A stretch of DNA of 64,000 bases, from positions 1,364,001 to 1,428,000 of the forward strand of contig CAWUHX010000042.1 of assembly GCA_963922205.1 (NCBI GenBank), given 5' to 3'. The notes under the pieces were generated by a model that was given only the letters and a program-made list of their open reading frames with translations, did no database searches and had not been told where the DNA came from. Position numbers and translations under genes: made by a program. This document shows, one piece after another, positions 11,449 through 22,389 of the stretch (the stretch's first letter is position 1; the number at the start of each line of letters is the position of its first letter). Source of the DNA: Romanomermis culicivorax (lineage: Eukaryota; Nematoda; Enoplea; Mermithida; Mermithidae).

Positions 11449-11564
11449 GCCGGTCATGGGTATAATGATAACTATATTCTATCAGGCGCGGCCGTCAGCA
11501 TATCTACTTCGACTTACTAATTAATGCTCAACAGTTTCTATCAATCAAGCTAGCTCGTTTCATT

Positions 11565-11759
11565 CATACCTGTAAGACCTCCGACCAGTTGGGGAGGGAG
11601 GGGTAGAAAAAGTCGCAATTTTTCCCAAAAAAGGCCAAAAAACATACACTTTTTTGAAAATTTTTTTAATTTTTTCTAAACTGGGGGGGAATGATTTTGG
11701 GTACAGGGTTGGCCAAGTTGGGGGGTCCCCCCCCCCAAGTACAGGTATGGATCGTTTAC
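11565..11759 (+). mobile_element. CATACCTG-type MITE
   Basis: A 195-bp element with perfect 8-bp inverted ends CATACCTG / CAGGTATG and G-runs near one end. It interrupts the older CACCG-type element. The flanks here do not form a target duplication (GTTTCATT versus GATCGTTT), and about 5 bp of host sequence is missing compared with other copies. Related copies are at 23778-23933 and 32565-32776. Confidence 0.7.
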
Positions 11760-12326
11760 AGTCAATTATGTCGCCGAAAGGAGAGATTTTTCATCGATTC
11801 CCTCAATTTTTTCTCTCGATGGTTGGAATTTTTTAAACGTTTGCAATCTGAAATTTTGCGTTTATTGAAAGTGGAAATTGTAGACATCATTTTAGACTGC
11901 GATTTTAAAACTTTTGTTCACGAATTATCTGTTGGAGAGACTTATTTTTCAGCGTTTTAGAATATAAAAACCGGAAAATTTTTACGGCGCTTCGCGCCGA
12001 AATGGGGAGCAAATTACACTTCATCCGTCTGATTTTAATTTATTTCCCAACGTTATGAAGGTTCATTTTCCAGCGTTTTAGAAAGTAAAAATCCAAAAAT
12101 TTTTCCGGCCCTCCACGCCGGACCAGGAACTAAATAAAATTAGATGATTCTAATCGGAATCACAGTAATGTTGATAGCGGCTAAATTCATTGCAACTCTG
12201 TCGTTAACTTGCTTTATCCGCTCCTATAGAACATCAATATATTCTTCATCATGGGCTCTTTTTGACTAACATAACCATAATTTTCTCAATTTTTTTCCTC
12301 TTTTTTGCAGGTTTCTGACTACAAAT

Positions 12327-13366
12327 CACTGTTTTTTTTCCACATTTGCACTATAATGTGGAAAAAAATCTGGAATGTGGAAAAAATTTTTGAGGTCTTT
12401 CCACAAATGTGGAAGAAAAATTTGGGGTTTTCATATTGAAAAGATGCATTTTGGTGCATTGTAGGAGGTCCAAATCTCAAAATTTTCCGGCGCTTCGCGC
12501 CGGTTATAACTTTAATAATAATCATTATTCATTAAGTAGCTCAGGCGCGGCTTTTATCATGTCTACCTTCATTTATCACTTAATCTATAATAGTTTTCAT
12601 CATATTAAACGTAGTATCTCATGTTTTAATTGGTAATCTTCAACATTTTATCATAATATTTAATGAAGATTCGCATTTTTTTCTTTTGAGAAAGATCAAT
12701 ACACATCAAGTCTCTATGATTTATGATGCGATTATTTCTTTGCTAACGTAAAATCAATTCAAAAGCTTCTTGGAAATATCTTTCGGAAATTTATACTCTT
12801 CATACTCATATATTTTCGACCAAGTTCATGAGAGTTTACAAATAAATTACAGATTTTAAAATTTTTCAAGTAAAATTCTAGAAATTACGAGTCTTAAACA
12901 CTAAATTACAATCTAATTCTTGAAATAAATGTTCGGAAAAATGATTTTCCAGCATCCCAGAATGTCAATATACCCATAAATTTTTCCGGCGCTCGGCGCC
13001 GGAAAGTACCATCTTTTTTGGGCTTTCACTTGTCATCATAGAAGACTTGACCATTGATTTCTTGTGTAATTCAAGTCAATTATGCTCTTGGATAGTTTGC
13101 TAGAAAATTTGTTCATCAATGCTTGTAGATTAGGCTTTTAAGTCGGAACATTTCAATTTTTTCTCCAATTTTAATGAATTAACTTCTCTAAAAACACCGG
13201 AAGGCTTGAAAAAGCTCAAAAACAGTGCGATAAAGCGTCTGTGAGCATTTTTAAGCCAAAAAAACGGATTTTAAGACGAAAAAAATTTTTTTTCCACATG
13301 TGGAAAAAAAATTTGACCCCCTTTCCACATTTGTGGAAAAAAGTTTTGACCAAAAAAAAAACACTG
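12327..13366 (+). mobile_element. hAT-like non-autonomous element, CACTG/CAGTG-type (TTCCACA word), copy 1
   Basis: It begins CACTGTTTTTTTTCCACA and ends AAAAAAAAAACACTG. The flanks CTACAAAT (12319-12326) and CTATAAAT (13367-13374) match at 7 of 8 bases. It is inserted in the older CACCG-type element, whose sequence resumes at once on the right. TTTCCACA and TGTGGAAA alternate through the first 130 bp. GC hairpins lie at 12487-12503 and 12986-13002. There is no reading frame of note. Confidence 0.8.
12487..12503. repeat. GC hairpin CCGGCGCTTCGCGCCGG (type site for about 22 copies)
   Basis: Perfect 7-bp arms with a TTC loop. Other copies, some degenerate, are at 10390, 10571, 10938, 11059, 11985, 12105, 12986, 13969, 17140, 17539, 17910, 18032, 18581, 18987, 20393, 21455, 22521, 23089, 25523, 29238 and 35386. 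The loop varies (TTC, TGC, TCG, TCC) while arms are mostly kept. Most copies are preceded by a run of A then T. They lie inside the hAT-like families. Confidence 0.9.
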
Positions 13367-14593
13367 CTATAAATACAACAAAATGCTTGGGTATGCTCAT
13401 AAAATGCATAAAAAAGCATCCGTAGCCACATTATAAACGTTTTTGGAAAATGAGGAAAAAAATTTTAAGTCCGGTTCTCATGTGGAAAAAATCTTCGAGC
13501 AAAAAAAAGGGTGAGTGTTAGCCCTCTTTTGATTGGCCGAAATTGCCGTCCCCTTGTTGATTGGTCAAAATTTGTGAGATGTCGAAAATGTATTATATGC
13601 GTTTTAAACACTGTTTTTTTCGGCGAACTTCTTTCCACAAATGTGGAAAGGGGTTAAATTTTGTTTCCACATGTGGAAAACATTTTTTCGTCTTAAAATC
13701 CTCGTTTCTTTGCTTGAAAATGCTCACAGACGCTTTATCGCACTGTTTTTGAGCTTTTTCAAGCCTTCCGGTGTTTTTAGGGAAGTTAATTCATTAAAAT
13801 TGAAGAAAAAATTGAAAAGCTCGACTTCAATGCCTAATCTTACAAGCATTGTGGAATAAATTTTCTAGCAAACTATCCAAGAGCATAATTGACTTTGAAT
13901 TGCATGAGAAATCGATGGTCAAGTCCTTTATGATGACAAGTGAAAGCCCATAAAAGATGGTAATCTTTCCGGCGTCGAGCGCCGGAAAACTTTTTGGTTA
14001 AGGAAAAGTGGGGTAACTTAGGTCAAAATCGAGTCAATTCGGCTTCTCCAACATATAACTTGTTATACATGGGGAATTCGTAAAAATGTTTCATGGAACT
14101 CATATGTCAAAAATGTCAGACAAATCGATTAAACACATCATCTCATAAGTAGCATGCAGATTTAACCTATCATTGATCATTGAAAAGAGCTCACTTTTTG
14201 ACCAATGTTACCCACCATGGTGGTCAACTTTGGTCGCCATTATAATTTCTGTTCAAGTTACTTTTTCGACAAGTAAAATCGTTATATCTCACCACAGATA
14301 GAACGTAACAAAATAAATTTTCGATATGAGGTAACGTATCTATCGGCCTTTATTGTCACAAAATTTCAGCTGAAAATGACAAATATCATCAACAGCAAAA
14401 AAGTTTTCGTAAATCTACTCCCGGCTGTCCCTATGGTGGATAACTTTGGTCAATTGACCTAAAAAAGTGCCTGACGCGAAAAATATTGTGTTATTCAGAT
14501 ACAGCAAGTTAAGAGGTACATGAAAATATCGATATGAATGAAAATAAAAATATCAATCATTCAAAATTTATTAACGGAAAAAAATTAACGTTT

Positions 14594-14633
14594 CGACCAA
14601 TGTTACCCACCCATTGGTGGGTAACATTGGTCG
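14594..14633. repeat. Perfect 18-bp-arm hairpin of the pogo-like element's end word
   Basis: CGACCAATGTTACCCACC is followed after 4 nt by its exact reverse complement. The same ACCAAAGTTACCC-type word occurs at both ends and at 16250-16334, as expected for transposase-binding sites near the ends. Confidence 0.8.
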
Positions 14634-14819
14634 ACACACAAAAATATGAGGGAAACTAAAACAATGATAAATGTGCATTTTCAAGATCAAAATACATGAG
14701 ATTAACCAAATTTAAAGGAAGATTAATTGTTATGAGTCCATTCAATATGGCAAATGCGACACACATTAGTGCTTTTAGCTTTTTTCGATTCTTTCAGTTG
14801 AGCACAGACGTCCGGTTCC

Positions 14820-16180
14820 ATCAAGGATTGGTCAAGCGCATGACAAAGACGTTTTCTGGACTTTTTCGACTCATTTTTTTAGCATGTATCCTCTGAAAAT
14901 TCTTGACGACACTGGCTGTCATAGGTCTCGATGGTGTAACCTCATTGATGGCTGATGCCGACGATGTGGGCATTCCTGAAAATTTTAGATATCATTCCTC
15001 TGTAAATTTTGTAACATACTTTCAAACGTTGAAGTCGATGACGGAGAAGACAATGCCGATAAATTTTATTGTACTACGTTTGTTGTACTATTATATGCAA
15101 TAATTTAGTATTTAATCGCATATAAATGTTCAAAAGTGTCTATAAGGTACCGTTTGATAGTGGACTGAACGCTAAAGAAGCTGATGTATTTTCGGGCAAG
15201 TTCAGTTTCTCTAAAAACAAATTATCATTGGGTAATTTAGAGTGGTTTTAGAAAATATACTTACTGTCAGATTTTGGAGTTGATACATTTCGAGTTTTTT
15301 GAAATGGTTCGAGAGTTATTTGGTCACCTAAATATTTTAAATTATACTTTTGCTTTGTCACCATAAATATCACTATGTTTTATATACTTTCTTCTTCATA
15401 GGCAAACGCACTACTTTCACCACAAAATTTGGCCATAACTTTGTCACGATGCATTGGGTATAAAGCGCTACCCTTAAAACCAGATTTGAAATGATTTTGC
15501 TTGAAAGACGTTTGAACCAACTTTTTCAATAAAGCAGGAATGATTTTTTCGAAACTTTTCCCATTGAATTCGATTTACTATGTTATGTAAATAAAAATTT
15601 AAAGGATGAATTCATATCCGATGTTTGGTAGATATTTAATTTGAATTGGGTATTTACCTGTACGCATCCACTATTTAGCAATAAAGCTGCTTTGCCGGGT
15701 TTGTACACACCAACATCGAGAGGTTGCAGAGCATGGCTAGTATGGGACGGCAAAAGAAGCAATGTAACTTTTTTTGGCTTTCATTGCTAATCTGTAACCG
15801 ATATGAGATGAATGCCCATCCAAAATCGGAACATGATGCTCAGAATCACTTGTTTTGCGAATAAATGGCAAAAAGTTGTTGTAAAACCAATCATAGAAGC
15901 ATCTAAATGAAAGAATCATGAGACAAAGAGATATAACACAAAAATCAATGAATTACTTTCCATCCATCCATTTTCTGTAACAGCATAGGGAATGAATCCA
16001 ACCCACCTAAGCACCAATCGTCCCACAAATTCTTGCCATCATAGACTACTAGAAGTGGTACACTATCGCCTGTGGAGTAATTAGTCAGGTATTTGCGAGC
16101 ATCTAGCTTTCTTTTGAAATGCCTGACCATAATATTGCGATGTACGTAAACGATGAAAATTATATACAGGATAAAATAAT
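14820..16180 (-). pseudogene. DDE_1 (pogo/Tigger-like) transposase remnant
   Basis: Read on the - strand from 16180 downward. One piece (about 16120-15961) matches the stretch before the second catalytic Asp and ends in Asp-Gly-Trp-Lys. A second (about 15903-15666) holds the Leu-Asp-Gly-His-Ser-Ser-His signature around the catalytic Asp and then Ser-His-Ala-Leu-Gln-Pro-Leu-Asp, with a frame break between them. A third (about 15530-15390) matches the C-terminal Gly-Phe-Lys-x-x-x-Leu-Tyr-Pro region. A basic tail follows near 14995-14820. GT...AG-like boundaries suggest the ancestral gene had introns. The DNA-binding N-terminus and first catalytic Asp are missing, so this copy cannot mobilise itself. 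Confidence 0.75.
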
Positions 16181-16249
16181 TCGTCTGAAAAAGAAGTAAG
16201 ATCAAATTATTATAAGTAGAAAAATGTGTGGCACAAAAAAATTTAATTT

Positions 16250-16335
16250 AACCAAAGTTACCCGCCAAAATATAATGTGACCAAAGTTACCCGCCCTGAC
16301 CAAAGTTTCCCGCCAACTGGCCAAAGTTTCCCGCT
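16250..16335. repeat. Cluster of four ACCAAAGTTACCCGCC-type words
   Basis: Four near-identical copies at about 16251, 16280, 16299 and 16319 lie within the subterminal part of the pogo-like transposon. Subterminal repeats of this kind bind transposase in several DNA transposons. The role here is inferred. Confidence 0.7.
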
Positions 16336-17380
16336 TTTGGACCGATTTTTTTGCTCGAAAATGGGTAGTTATTTTTTTGTACAAAACAGAAAAGAGAAAC
16401 TCTCTAAAGACACTTAATTGTTAGTGAAAGTTTTGAGTGCAGCAGATGAGTGGAACCCAAATTTTTTTCAATTTGAAATATTTCATTAAAAAAAATTTCA
16501 ACTTTATCCACCCACAAATTTCTCAATTTTATTTGGATTTCAATTTCCTTTCACAGTAACATGCACTGATCACTTAAACATTAGTGTGCCAAGTTGTATC
16601 TGCATATCTCACAGAGAAAAAATTCGGCGATGTTTCAAGTGAAACTGACCAAAGTTACCCCGTGGCCAAAGTTACCCCACTTTACCTTATATTGACATTC
16701 TGGGACGCTGGAAAATCAATTTTCAGAACATTTATTTCAAGAATTATATTCCAATTTTGTGTTCAAAAGTCGTAATTTCTAGAATTTTACTTGGAAAATG
16801 TTAAAATCTGTAATTGATTTGTAAACTCTCTTGATCGAAAATATATGATTTTGAAGAGTATAAATTTCCGAAAGATATCTCTATGAAGCTTTCGAATTGA
16901 TTTTACGTTAGCAAAGAAATAATCGTATCAAAAAGCATAGAGACTTGATCTTTCTCAAAAGGAAAAAATGCTAATCTTCTTTGAGTATCATGATAAATTA
17001 TTGAAGATTACCAATTAAAACATGAGATAATACGTTTAAGATGATGAAAACTATTATAAATTAAGTGATAAATAAAGGTAGACATGATAAAAGCCGCGCC
17101 TGAGCTAATTTAAATAATGATGATTATTAAAGTTATAATCGGCGCGAAGCGCCGGAAAATTTTGAGATTCGGACCTCATAAAATGCACCAAAATGCATCT
17201 TTTCAATATGAAAACCTCAAATTTTTCTTCCACAATTGTGGAAAGACCTAAAAAATTTTTTCCACATTCCAGATTTTTTTCCACATTATAGTGCAAATGT
17301 GGAAAAAAACAGTGGTTTTAAATGGTTTTAACTAACAACTTCATATGGAAGAGCCTCAACAGCAATGCGCCCTTCGGGCG

Positions 17381-19141
17381 CACCGTTTTTTTCCTCAAAT
17401 GGGGTCTTTTGAGGAAAAAAATTTGGGAATGAGGAAAAAAATTTTGGGTATGGTTCTCATTGTGGAAAAAAATTTGGGAATCCAAAATCGAGAAGATGCG
17501 TTTTTGTGGACTTTTAAAGGTCAAATTCTCAAAATTTTCGGGCGCTTTGCGCCGATCCAGGGGTATAATAATCATTATTTTCTATCAGGCGCGGCCGTTA
17601 GCATATCTACTTCCAGTTACTAATTAATTATCAACAGTTTCTATCAATCAAGTTAGCTCATCTCATTTTCTAATCGTTAACAGTCAGTATTTCGCTGAAA
17701 AAAAATTTTTTCATCAATTTTATCAATTTTTTTTCTTGATGCTTGGAATTTTTCCAACATTTTTAACATGGACTTTGGGCTTATTGAAAATGGAAATTGA
17801 AGACATCATTCTAGACTGTGATTTTAGAACGTCTATTCACGAATTCACGAATATCCTTTGGAGAGATTTATTTTCCAGCGTTTTAGAATATAAAAACTGA
17901 AAAATTTTTCCGGCGCTGCGCGCCAGAATGGGAAACAAATTATACTTCATCAGTCGGATTTTAATTTATTTCCCAACGTTGTGAAGGTTCAATTTCCAAC
18001 GTTTTAGAAAGTGGAAATCCAAAAAATTTTTCGGCGCTCGACGCCGGGACAAAAATTAAATAAAATTGGATAGTCCTAATAGGAACCACAGAAATATTAA
18101 TAAAGGGTAAATTCGTGACAACTCTGTCGTTAAAATGCTTTGTCTGCTCTTGTAGAACACCAATATATTCTTCATCTGCTCATTTTGACTAACGTAACCA
18201 GAATTTTCTCAATTTTTTTATAATTTTTGCAGGTTTTTGAATCCAAAAGCATCAAAATGCATTATGTATGCTCCTAAAATGCATAAAAAAGCATCCGTAG
18301 GCAGATTATAAACGTTTTTAAAAACGTGGAAAATTTTTGGAAAATGAGGAAAAAAATTTTAACCCTCAGAACTCAGTTTTAACCTATCAGAAACCTCCAA
18401 AAATGAGGAAAAAAATTGATGAAATTCTGGTTATATTAGTCAGAATGAGCACATGAAGAATATATTGGTGTTCTATAGAAGCGGATAAAGCAAGTTAACG
18501 ATAGAGTTCTCATGAATTTATCCGCTATCAACATTTCTGTGATTCGGATTAGAATCATCTAATTCTATTTAGTTCTTGGTCCGGCGCGGGGCGACGGAAA
18601 AATTTTTGGATTTTCACTTTCTAAAACGCTGTAAAATGAACCTTCATAACGTTGGGAAATAAATTAAAATCAGACTGATGAAGTGTAATACGCTGAAAAA
18701 TAAAGCTCTCCAACAGATAATTTGTGAACAAAATTTTTAAAATCGCAGTCTAGAATGATGTCTTCAATTTCCACCTTCAATAAACGCAAAAGTTCAGATT
18801 GCAAACGTTTAAAAAATTCCAATCATCGAGAGAAAAAATTGAGAGAATTGATGAAAAATCTCTATTTTCGGCGACATAATTGATTGTATACGATTAGAAA
18901 ATGAAGCGAGCTAAATTGATTAGTAAGTCGAAGTAGATATGCTAACGGCCGCGCCTGATAGAATATAGTTATCATTATACCCATGACCGGCGCTTCGCGC
19001 CGGAAAATTTTGAGATTTTGACCTTTTAAAGTCCACCAAGACGCATCTTTTCGGTTTAGAGTTCCCCAAAATTTTTTCCGCAATGAGAACCATACCCAAA
19101 ATTTTTTTCCTCGAAAGACCCCATTTGAGAAAAAAACGGTG
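17381..19141. mobile_element. Head-to-head pair of CACCG-type hAT-like elements (foldback)
   Basis: The left half (17381 to about 18370, starting CACCGTTTTTTTCCTC) runs forward. The right half (about 18400-19141, ending AAAAAACGGTG) is an inverted copy. The inner ends are gone. GC hairpins lie at 17539, 17910, 18032, 18581 and 18987. No target duplication is seen around the outer ends (TTCGGGCG versus TTTTCTAT). The left end abuts another 7+3+7 hairpin, TGCGCCCTTCGGGCGCA (17366-17382). Confidence 0.65.
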
Positions 19142-19229
19142 TTTTCTATTCTTCGAAACGAAAATAACATAGTACTTATTTGCTAATCTCAATCTGCATT
19201 TGCATAGAATCAAATATTGTTAGTTATGA

Positions 19230-19296
19230 ACGTTAATCGCTGTTAGCCAAAAAAAGATATTTGAAGTCAACGGAGATTGCACATTTGAAATACGAG
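19230..19296 (+). repeat. 65-bp direct repeat, right copy
   Basis: This is the partner of 10031-10096, with about 90 percent identity by eye. The adjoining words TCCTTCGATT and CTAATGCTTAG also recur near 10180-10215, partly rearranged. Confidence 0.6.
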
Positions 19297-19364
19297 GCCC
19301 TAATGCTTAGTCCTTCGATTAGGTTATTTGCGCTCCGCAACCGAATTTCTGATTGTGTCAGGCC

Positions 19365-20819
19365 CAGGGATTTTTTTGCACAAGCCAGGTTGCATTGCAA
19401 TGTGCAATTTGGTGAACAATTTTGGTTGCACAGATGAATTTTTGGTTGCTCACTCTAATATCAATAAATTAGCTTAATTTTATCAGAAAAACCATCAAAA
19501 GCTAGTTTTTTTGTATTTCACTCCAATCGCGTCAGTTTTAGGCTTTAAAAACCTAATTTTCTGAGTTTTGAAGAAAAATGAAAAGATTGGTATGAGTACG
19601 CGCGGAAAATTTTTCTGGGATTTTGATATTCTAGAATGCTGGAAAAAAGAATCTCTTCAACTTTATTTCCAAGACAGATGGTTTAATTTTCCAGTGAATT
19701 CAATGAATTTTCGGTCGGGCACAGGGTTTTTTTTTTGCACAGGCCAGGTTTCAATGTGCAACTTGGGGAAAAATTTTGGTTGCACAGAAAAATTTTTAGT
19801 TGCACAGTCTAAAATCGATGAATTTGCGTGAAATTTATCGGAAAAACGATCGCAAATCAGTTTTCCTGTATTTCATTCGATCCACGTCGGTTTTAGGCAT
19901 TTAAAACCGAATTTTCTGAGGTATGGAGAGAAAATGAGAAGATTAATATGACAACACTAGAGTAATTTGTTCTTCTGAATTACAATATTCTAGAACGCTG
20001 GAAAATGAATCTTTCCAGTTTCCATCTTTTATTTCCCAGACAAAAGGTTTGATTTTTCAGTGAATTTAATGAATTTTCAGTCAGACAAACTAAAATTCAA
20101 AAACTAGGCAAGCGACTAAGAATTTGGATCTTTCAACCGGCAAGAATTTCTAGCATTGTCTTGCTCTCAAAATGTTTTAATCACATGAAAATCAAAATTT
20201 GTTTGAAGATCGCAAAAAATTTTTGGGAAAATGACCTAAAAATTTTAGTTTTCAATCAAGTTCGTCAAAAAACAATACAGGATCAAACATTTATCCATAA
20301 TAATTTGATAATCAGAACCCATAAGCACTAACTAAAATGACATTTTCTAACCGCGCACTAAAATAATATAATAAATTATAAATAAATTGAAACCCGGTTC
20401 GCGCCGGAATTTTCACTTTTTTCCATTTTAAAACGCATAAAAATGTATCCCCGGACAGAAAACCCTATAACCTAATCAAAAGAGCAGTCAGGCCTCAAGT
20501 TGCAGTGTGCAACCTGGCAGAAAAAATTTGGTTGCTTAGCCCAAAATTTGGTTGCTGTGTGCAAAAAGAAACCCTGGTCGGGCAGACTATAATTCTAGAG
20601 GAAAGCAACTAAGAATTCCGATTCTTCAACCAGCAAGAATTTTTACTTGGACTCAAAATTTTCTAATCGCACAAATGTCAAAATTTTTTTAAAGATCGCA
20701 AAAAAATTTGGGAAACCTAGAAAAATCTTCCTTTTCGTTAAATTCGTCAAAAAACAACACAGGATCAAGCATTTATCCATAATATATTGATAATTAAAAG
20801 CTGTAAGCATTAGCTAGAA
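19365..20819 (+). mobile_element. hAT-like CAGGG-type element (TTGCACA word), older copy, incomplete
   Basis: It begins CAGGGATTTTTTTGCACA at 19365. It is split by a younger copy of the same family at 19722-20576, and its right part stops at 20819, where another terminus (CAGCGTTTTTTTGCGCAC) begins. The words GTTGCACA and TGTGCAAC recur near the end. No transposase is present. Confidence 0.65.
19722..20576 (+). mobile_element. hAT-like CAGGG-type element (TTGCACA word), complete nested copy
   Basis: It has a perfect 8-bp target duplication GTCGGGCA (19714-19721 and 20577-20584) and ends CAGGGTTTTTTTTTTGCACA and TGTGCAAAAAGAAACCCTG. It is 855 bp long, inserted in an older copy of itself. A shortened GC hairpin lies at 20393-20407, about 170 bp from the right end. 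An inverted relative is at 22922-23762. Confidence 0.9.
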
Positions 20820-20905
20820 CAGCGTTTTTTTGCGCACGAACATTTGTGCCAATTTGCACAAAAGGCCCAAAAAATTTGTGCCAATGGCACAAAAAAATTT
20901 TTCTA
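20820..20905 (+). mobile_element. End of another hAT-like family (TTGCGCAC / TTTGTGCC words)
   Basis: CAGCGTTTTTTTGCGCAC is followed by GAACATTTGTGCCAATTTGC and repeated TTGTGCC/GGCACAA words, the same build as the other families but with a different word. No partner terminus was found. A GC hairpin at 21455-21469 may belong to it. Confidence 0.5.
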
Positions 20906-22050
20906 CTAGAAACATACTGAAAACTACGGAAAAGTTTTAAGCCAAAAGTTTGATAAAAAGTTAATGTTTAACGCATAGATTTTTTTGTGAAAATCGTGCC
21001 CAACCTATTTTTCAGCTAAACATATCAGTGAGATAAAAACGGTGCAAGAAAATTGTTCACGACGGCTCAAAAAGAAATGAAATGCTGAGAAAATTGAAGT
21101 AAACTCTAGAATTCTTCAAGAAGTTCAAATTGATTTAATTTTCGACTACGAATATCTATATATTTAACAACAATGTAAAGACTAGAGAAAATAAAGTCGA
21201 AAATTGTGTAAATTTTCGGTCGAAACATTGTACCATTACCAACGATAACGATATTTCTATTTGAATCAGTCAAACACAAAAAGTAAGAATTTAAGTTTTA
21301 AATCTGAATCTGACAGAGATTATTCACAATTTCTTTTCATTCATCAGTCATTTGACAGCCTATAAAGTTTGCTGTAACGCTACTAATACACTATCGAATA
21401 GAAATCGTTCGCGTTCAGGTCAAATATACGAATAGGAAATATTATTGATTGACTCGGCGCGAAGCGCCGAAAAGGTTGCCCGACATTTCATCGAGAAGGA
21501 TGGGGGTGGGTGAGATAAAAAGCTCCACAATCATATTTTTCATACAAAATATGCAAAAAAATCATCAAAAAACTGTCTCCAAAAAATTATAGGGGGTGTT
21601 TGACGATATTTTTCAGGCCAAGGGTGTTGAGGGTCTCAGGTGGGAGATTTTACCCCTCTACCCCTATGTGTATTTATGTTCTAGACTGTAAATTTAGGGC
21701 TTTCATGCAGTAGTAATTGTTGTGAAGATTCATCATATATAGATGGAAAATTTTTCCAGCGGTTTAGGATATTATAGCAATGTTCAACTACAGGGAAAAA
21801 TTTATTTAATTTTTGGTTGCATTGCAAACAGTTAAATTGATTAATTTGCTTTTGCGTCAGTTTTAAGTCTTCAAAACTGAAAACTTAAGCAAATGAATTT
21901 TTCTGACTAAATTCTGCAATTAGTGATTTATTTATTCACTTTCATGTACTAGACATAGCTATTTTACTTCTTACAACCTACATAATTCTCACGTGTCCTG
22001 TTCTATTCTTACTTGAAAAATATTTATAGTAGTAATAATTAAGGACTTAT
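20906..22050. other. Gene-free stretch with repeat fragments
   Basis: There is no gene. A GC hairpin is present at 21455-21469, and a fragment related to the TTGCACA family lies at about 21790-21890. A G-rich patch at 21495-21660 is not otherwise recognised. Confidence 0.4.
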
Positions 22051-22263
22051 TTCAGGCACTTGTTCTCTTGTTTGCAACTAATGCGTCAATGCTTCGTTTA
22101 TTGTCGTAGTTTGCCGTTTTTATTGAAACGTCAAATTATTTTTCTTGTTAAAAGAAATTCTGAATATTGTGAAAATTTTATAGATTCTCATTTCACACTT
22201 CCGACTCATTCGTGTATTGCTTTTTTCAGCTTCAAGTATAATCACCAGTCCAATTGTTCCAAA

Positions 22264-22389
22264 ATGCATATTTTTACTCCTGAAATTTCCTGGCACAGTC
22301 AAGATGCGATATTTGCTGTCGATGTTCAAAATAAAATTTCGGGCAGTAGCTACCGCGTCGCTACGGCTGGCATCGAGAAAGTGATTAAG
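22264..22389 (+). CDS. CHAF1B: CHAF1B exon 1 (start)
   Basis: The ATG lies in the context AAAATGCAT. The exon encodes the conserved N-terminal Pro-Glu-Ile-Ser-Trp-His strand of the first blade and ends in phase 0 before GTACGA. The frame is open further upstream, but a TTTTTTCAG acceptor 35 bp before this ATG, and alignment to the family start, decide the choice. Confidence 0.85.

Larger units (their letters stand above)
10232..13513 (+). mobile_element. hAT-like non-autonomous element, CACCG-type, older copy broken by three insertions
   Basis: The left end is CACCGTTTTTTTCCTC and the right end is AAAAAAAAGGGTG. The flanks are AGTGTTGG (10224-10231) and AGTGTTAG (13514-13521), a 7/8 match that fits the 8-bp target duplication of the hAT superfamily. 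Removing the inserts at 10410-11448, 11565-11759 and 12327-13366 leaves about 0.99 kb, close to the size of the nested complete copy. It encodes no transposase. It contains GC hairpins of the 17-nt type at 10390, 11985 and 12105. Confidence 0.75.
14001..16687 (-). mobile_element. pogo/Tigger-like (Tc1-mariner) transposon, dead
   Basis: The inverted ends AGGAAAAGTGGGGTAACT and GTTACCCCACTTTACCT are flanked by TA on both sides (13999-14000 and 16688-16689), the target duplication of Tc1/mariner elements. The undisturbed twin of the host element (around 12965-12985, inverted) shows one TA at the same place, so this is a proven insertion. Inside are transposase pieces on the - strand and at least eleven copies of a (G)ACCAAWGTTACCC word in both orientations. 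Confidence 0.85.
13609..17314 (-). mobile_element. CACTG/CAGTG-type hAT-like element, copy 2, inverted and interrupted
   Basis: It is flanked by perfect 8-bp duplications GTTTTAAA (13601-13608 and 17315-17322), with ends CACTGTTTTTTT and AAAAAAACAGTG. It is the reverse complement of copy 1 (12327-13366), 242 bp away, so the two form a roughly 1-kb inverted repeat. Without the pogo-like insert (14001-16687) it is about 1.02 kb long. GC hairpins lie at 13969-13985 and 17140-17155. Confidence 0.85.

Noticed and set aside
22060..22263. Upstream extension of the CHAF1B first reading frame
   Set aside because: The family start and a TTTTTTCAG acceptor at 22221-22229 favour the ATG at 22264.
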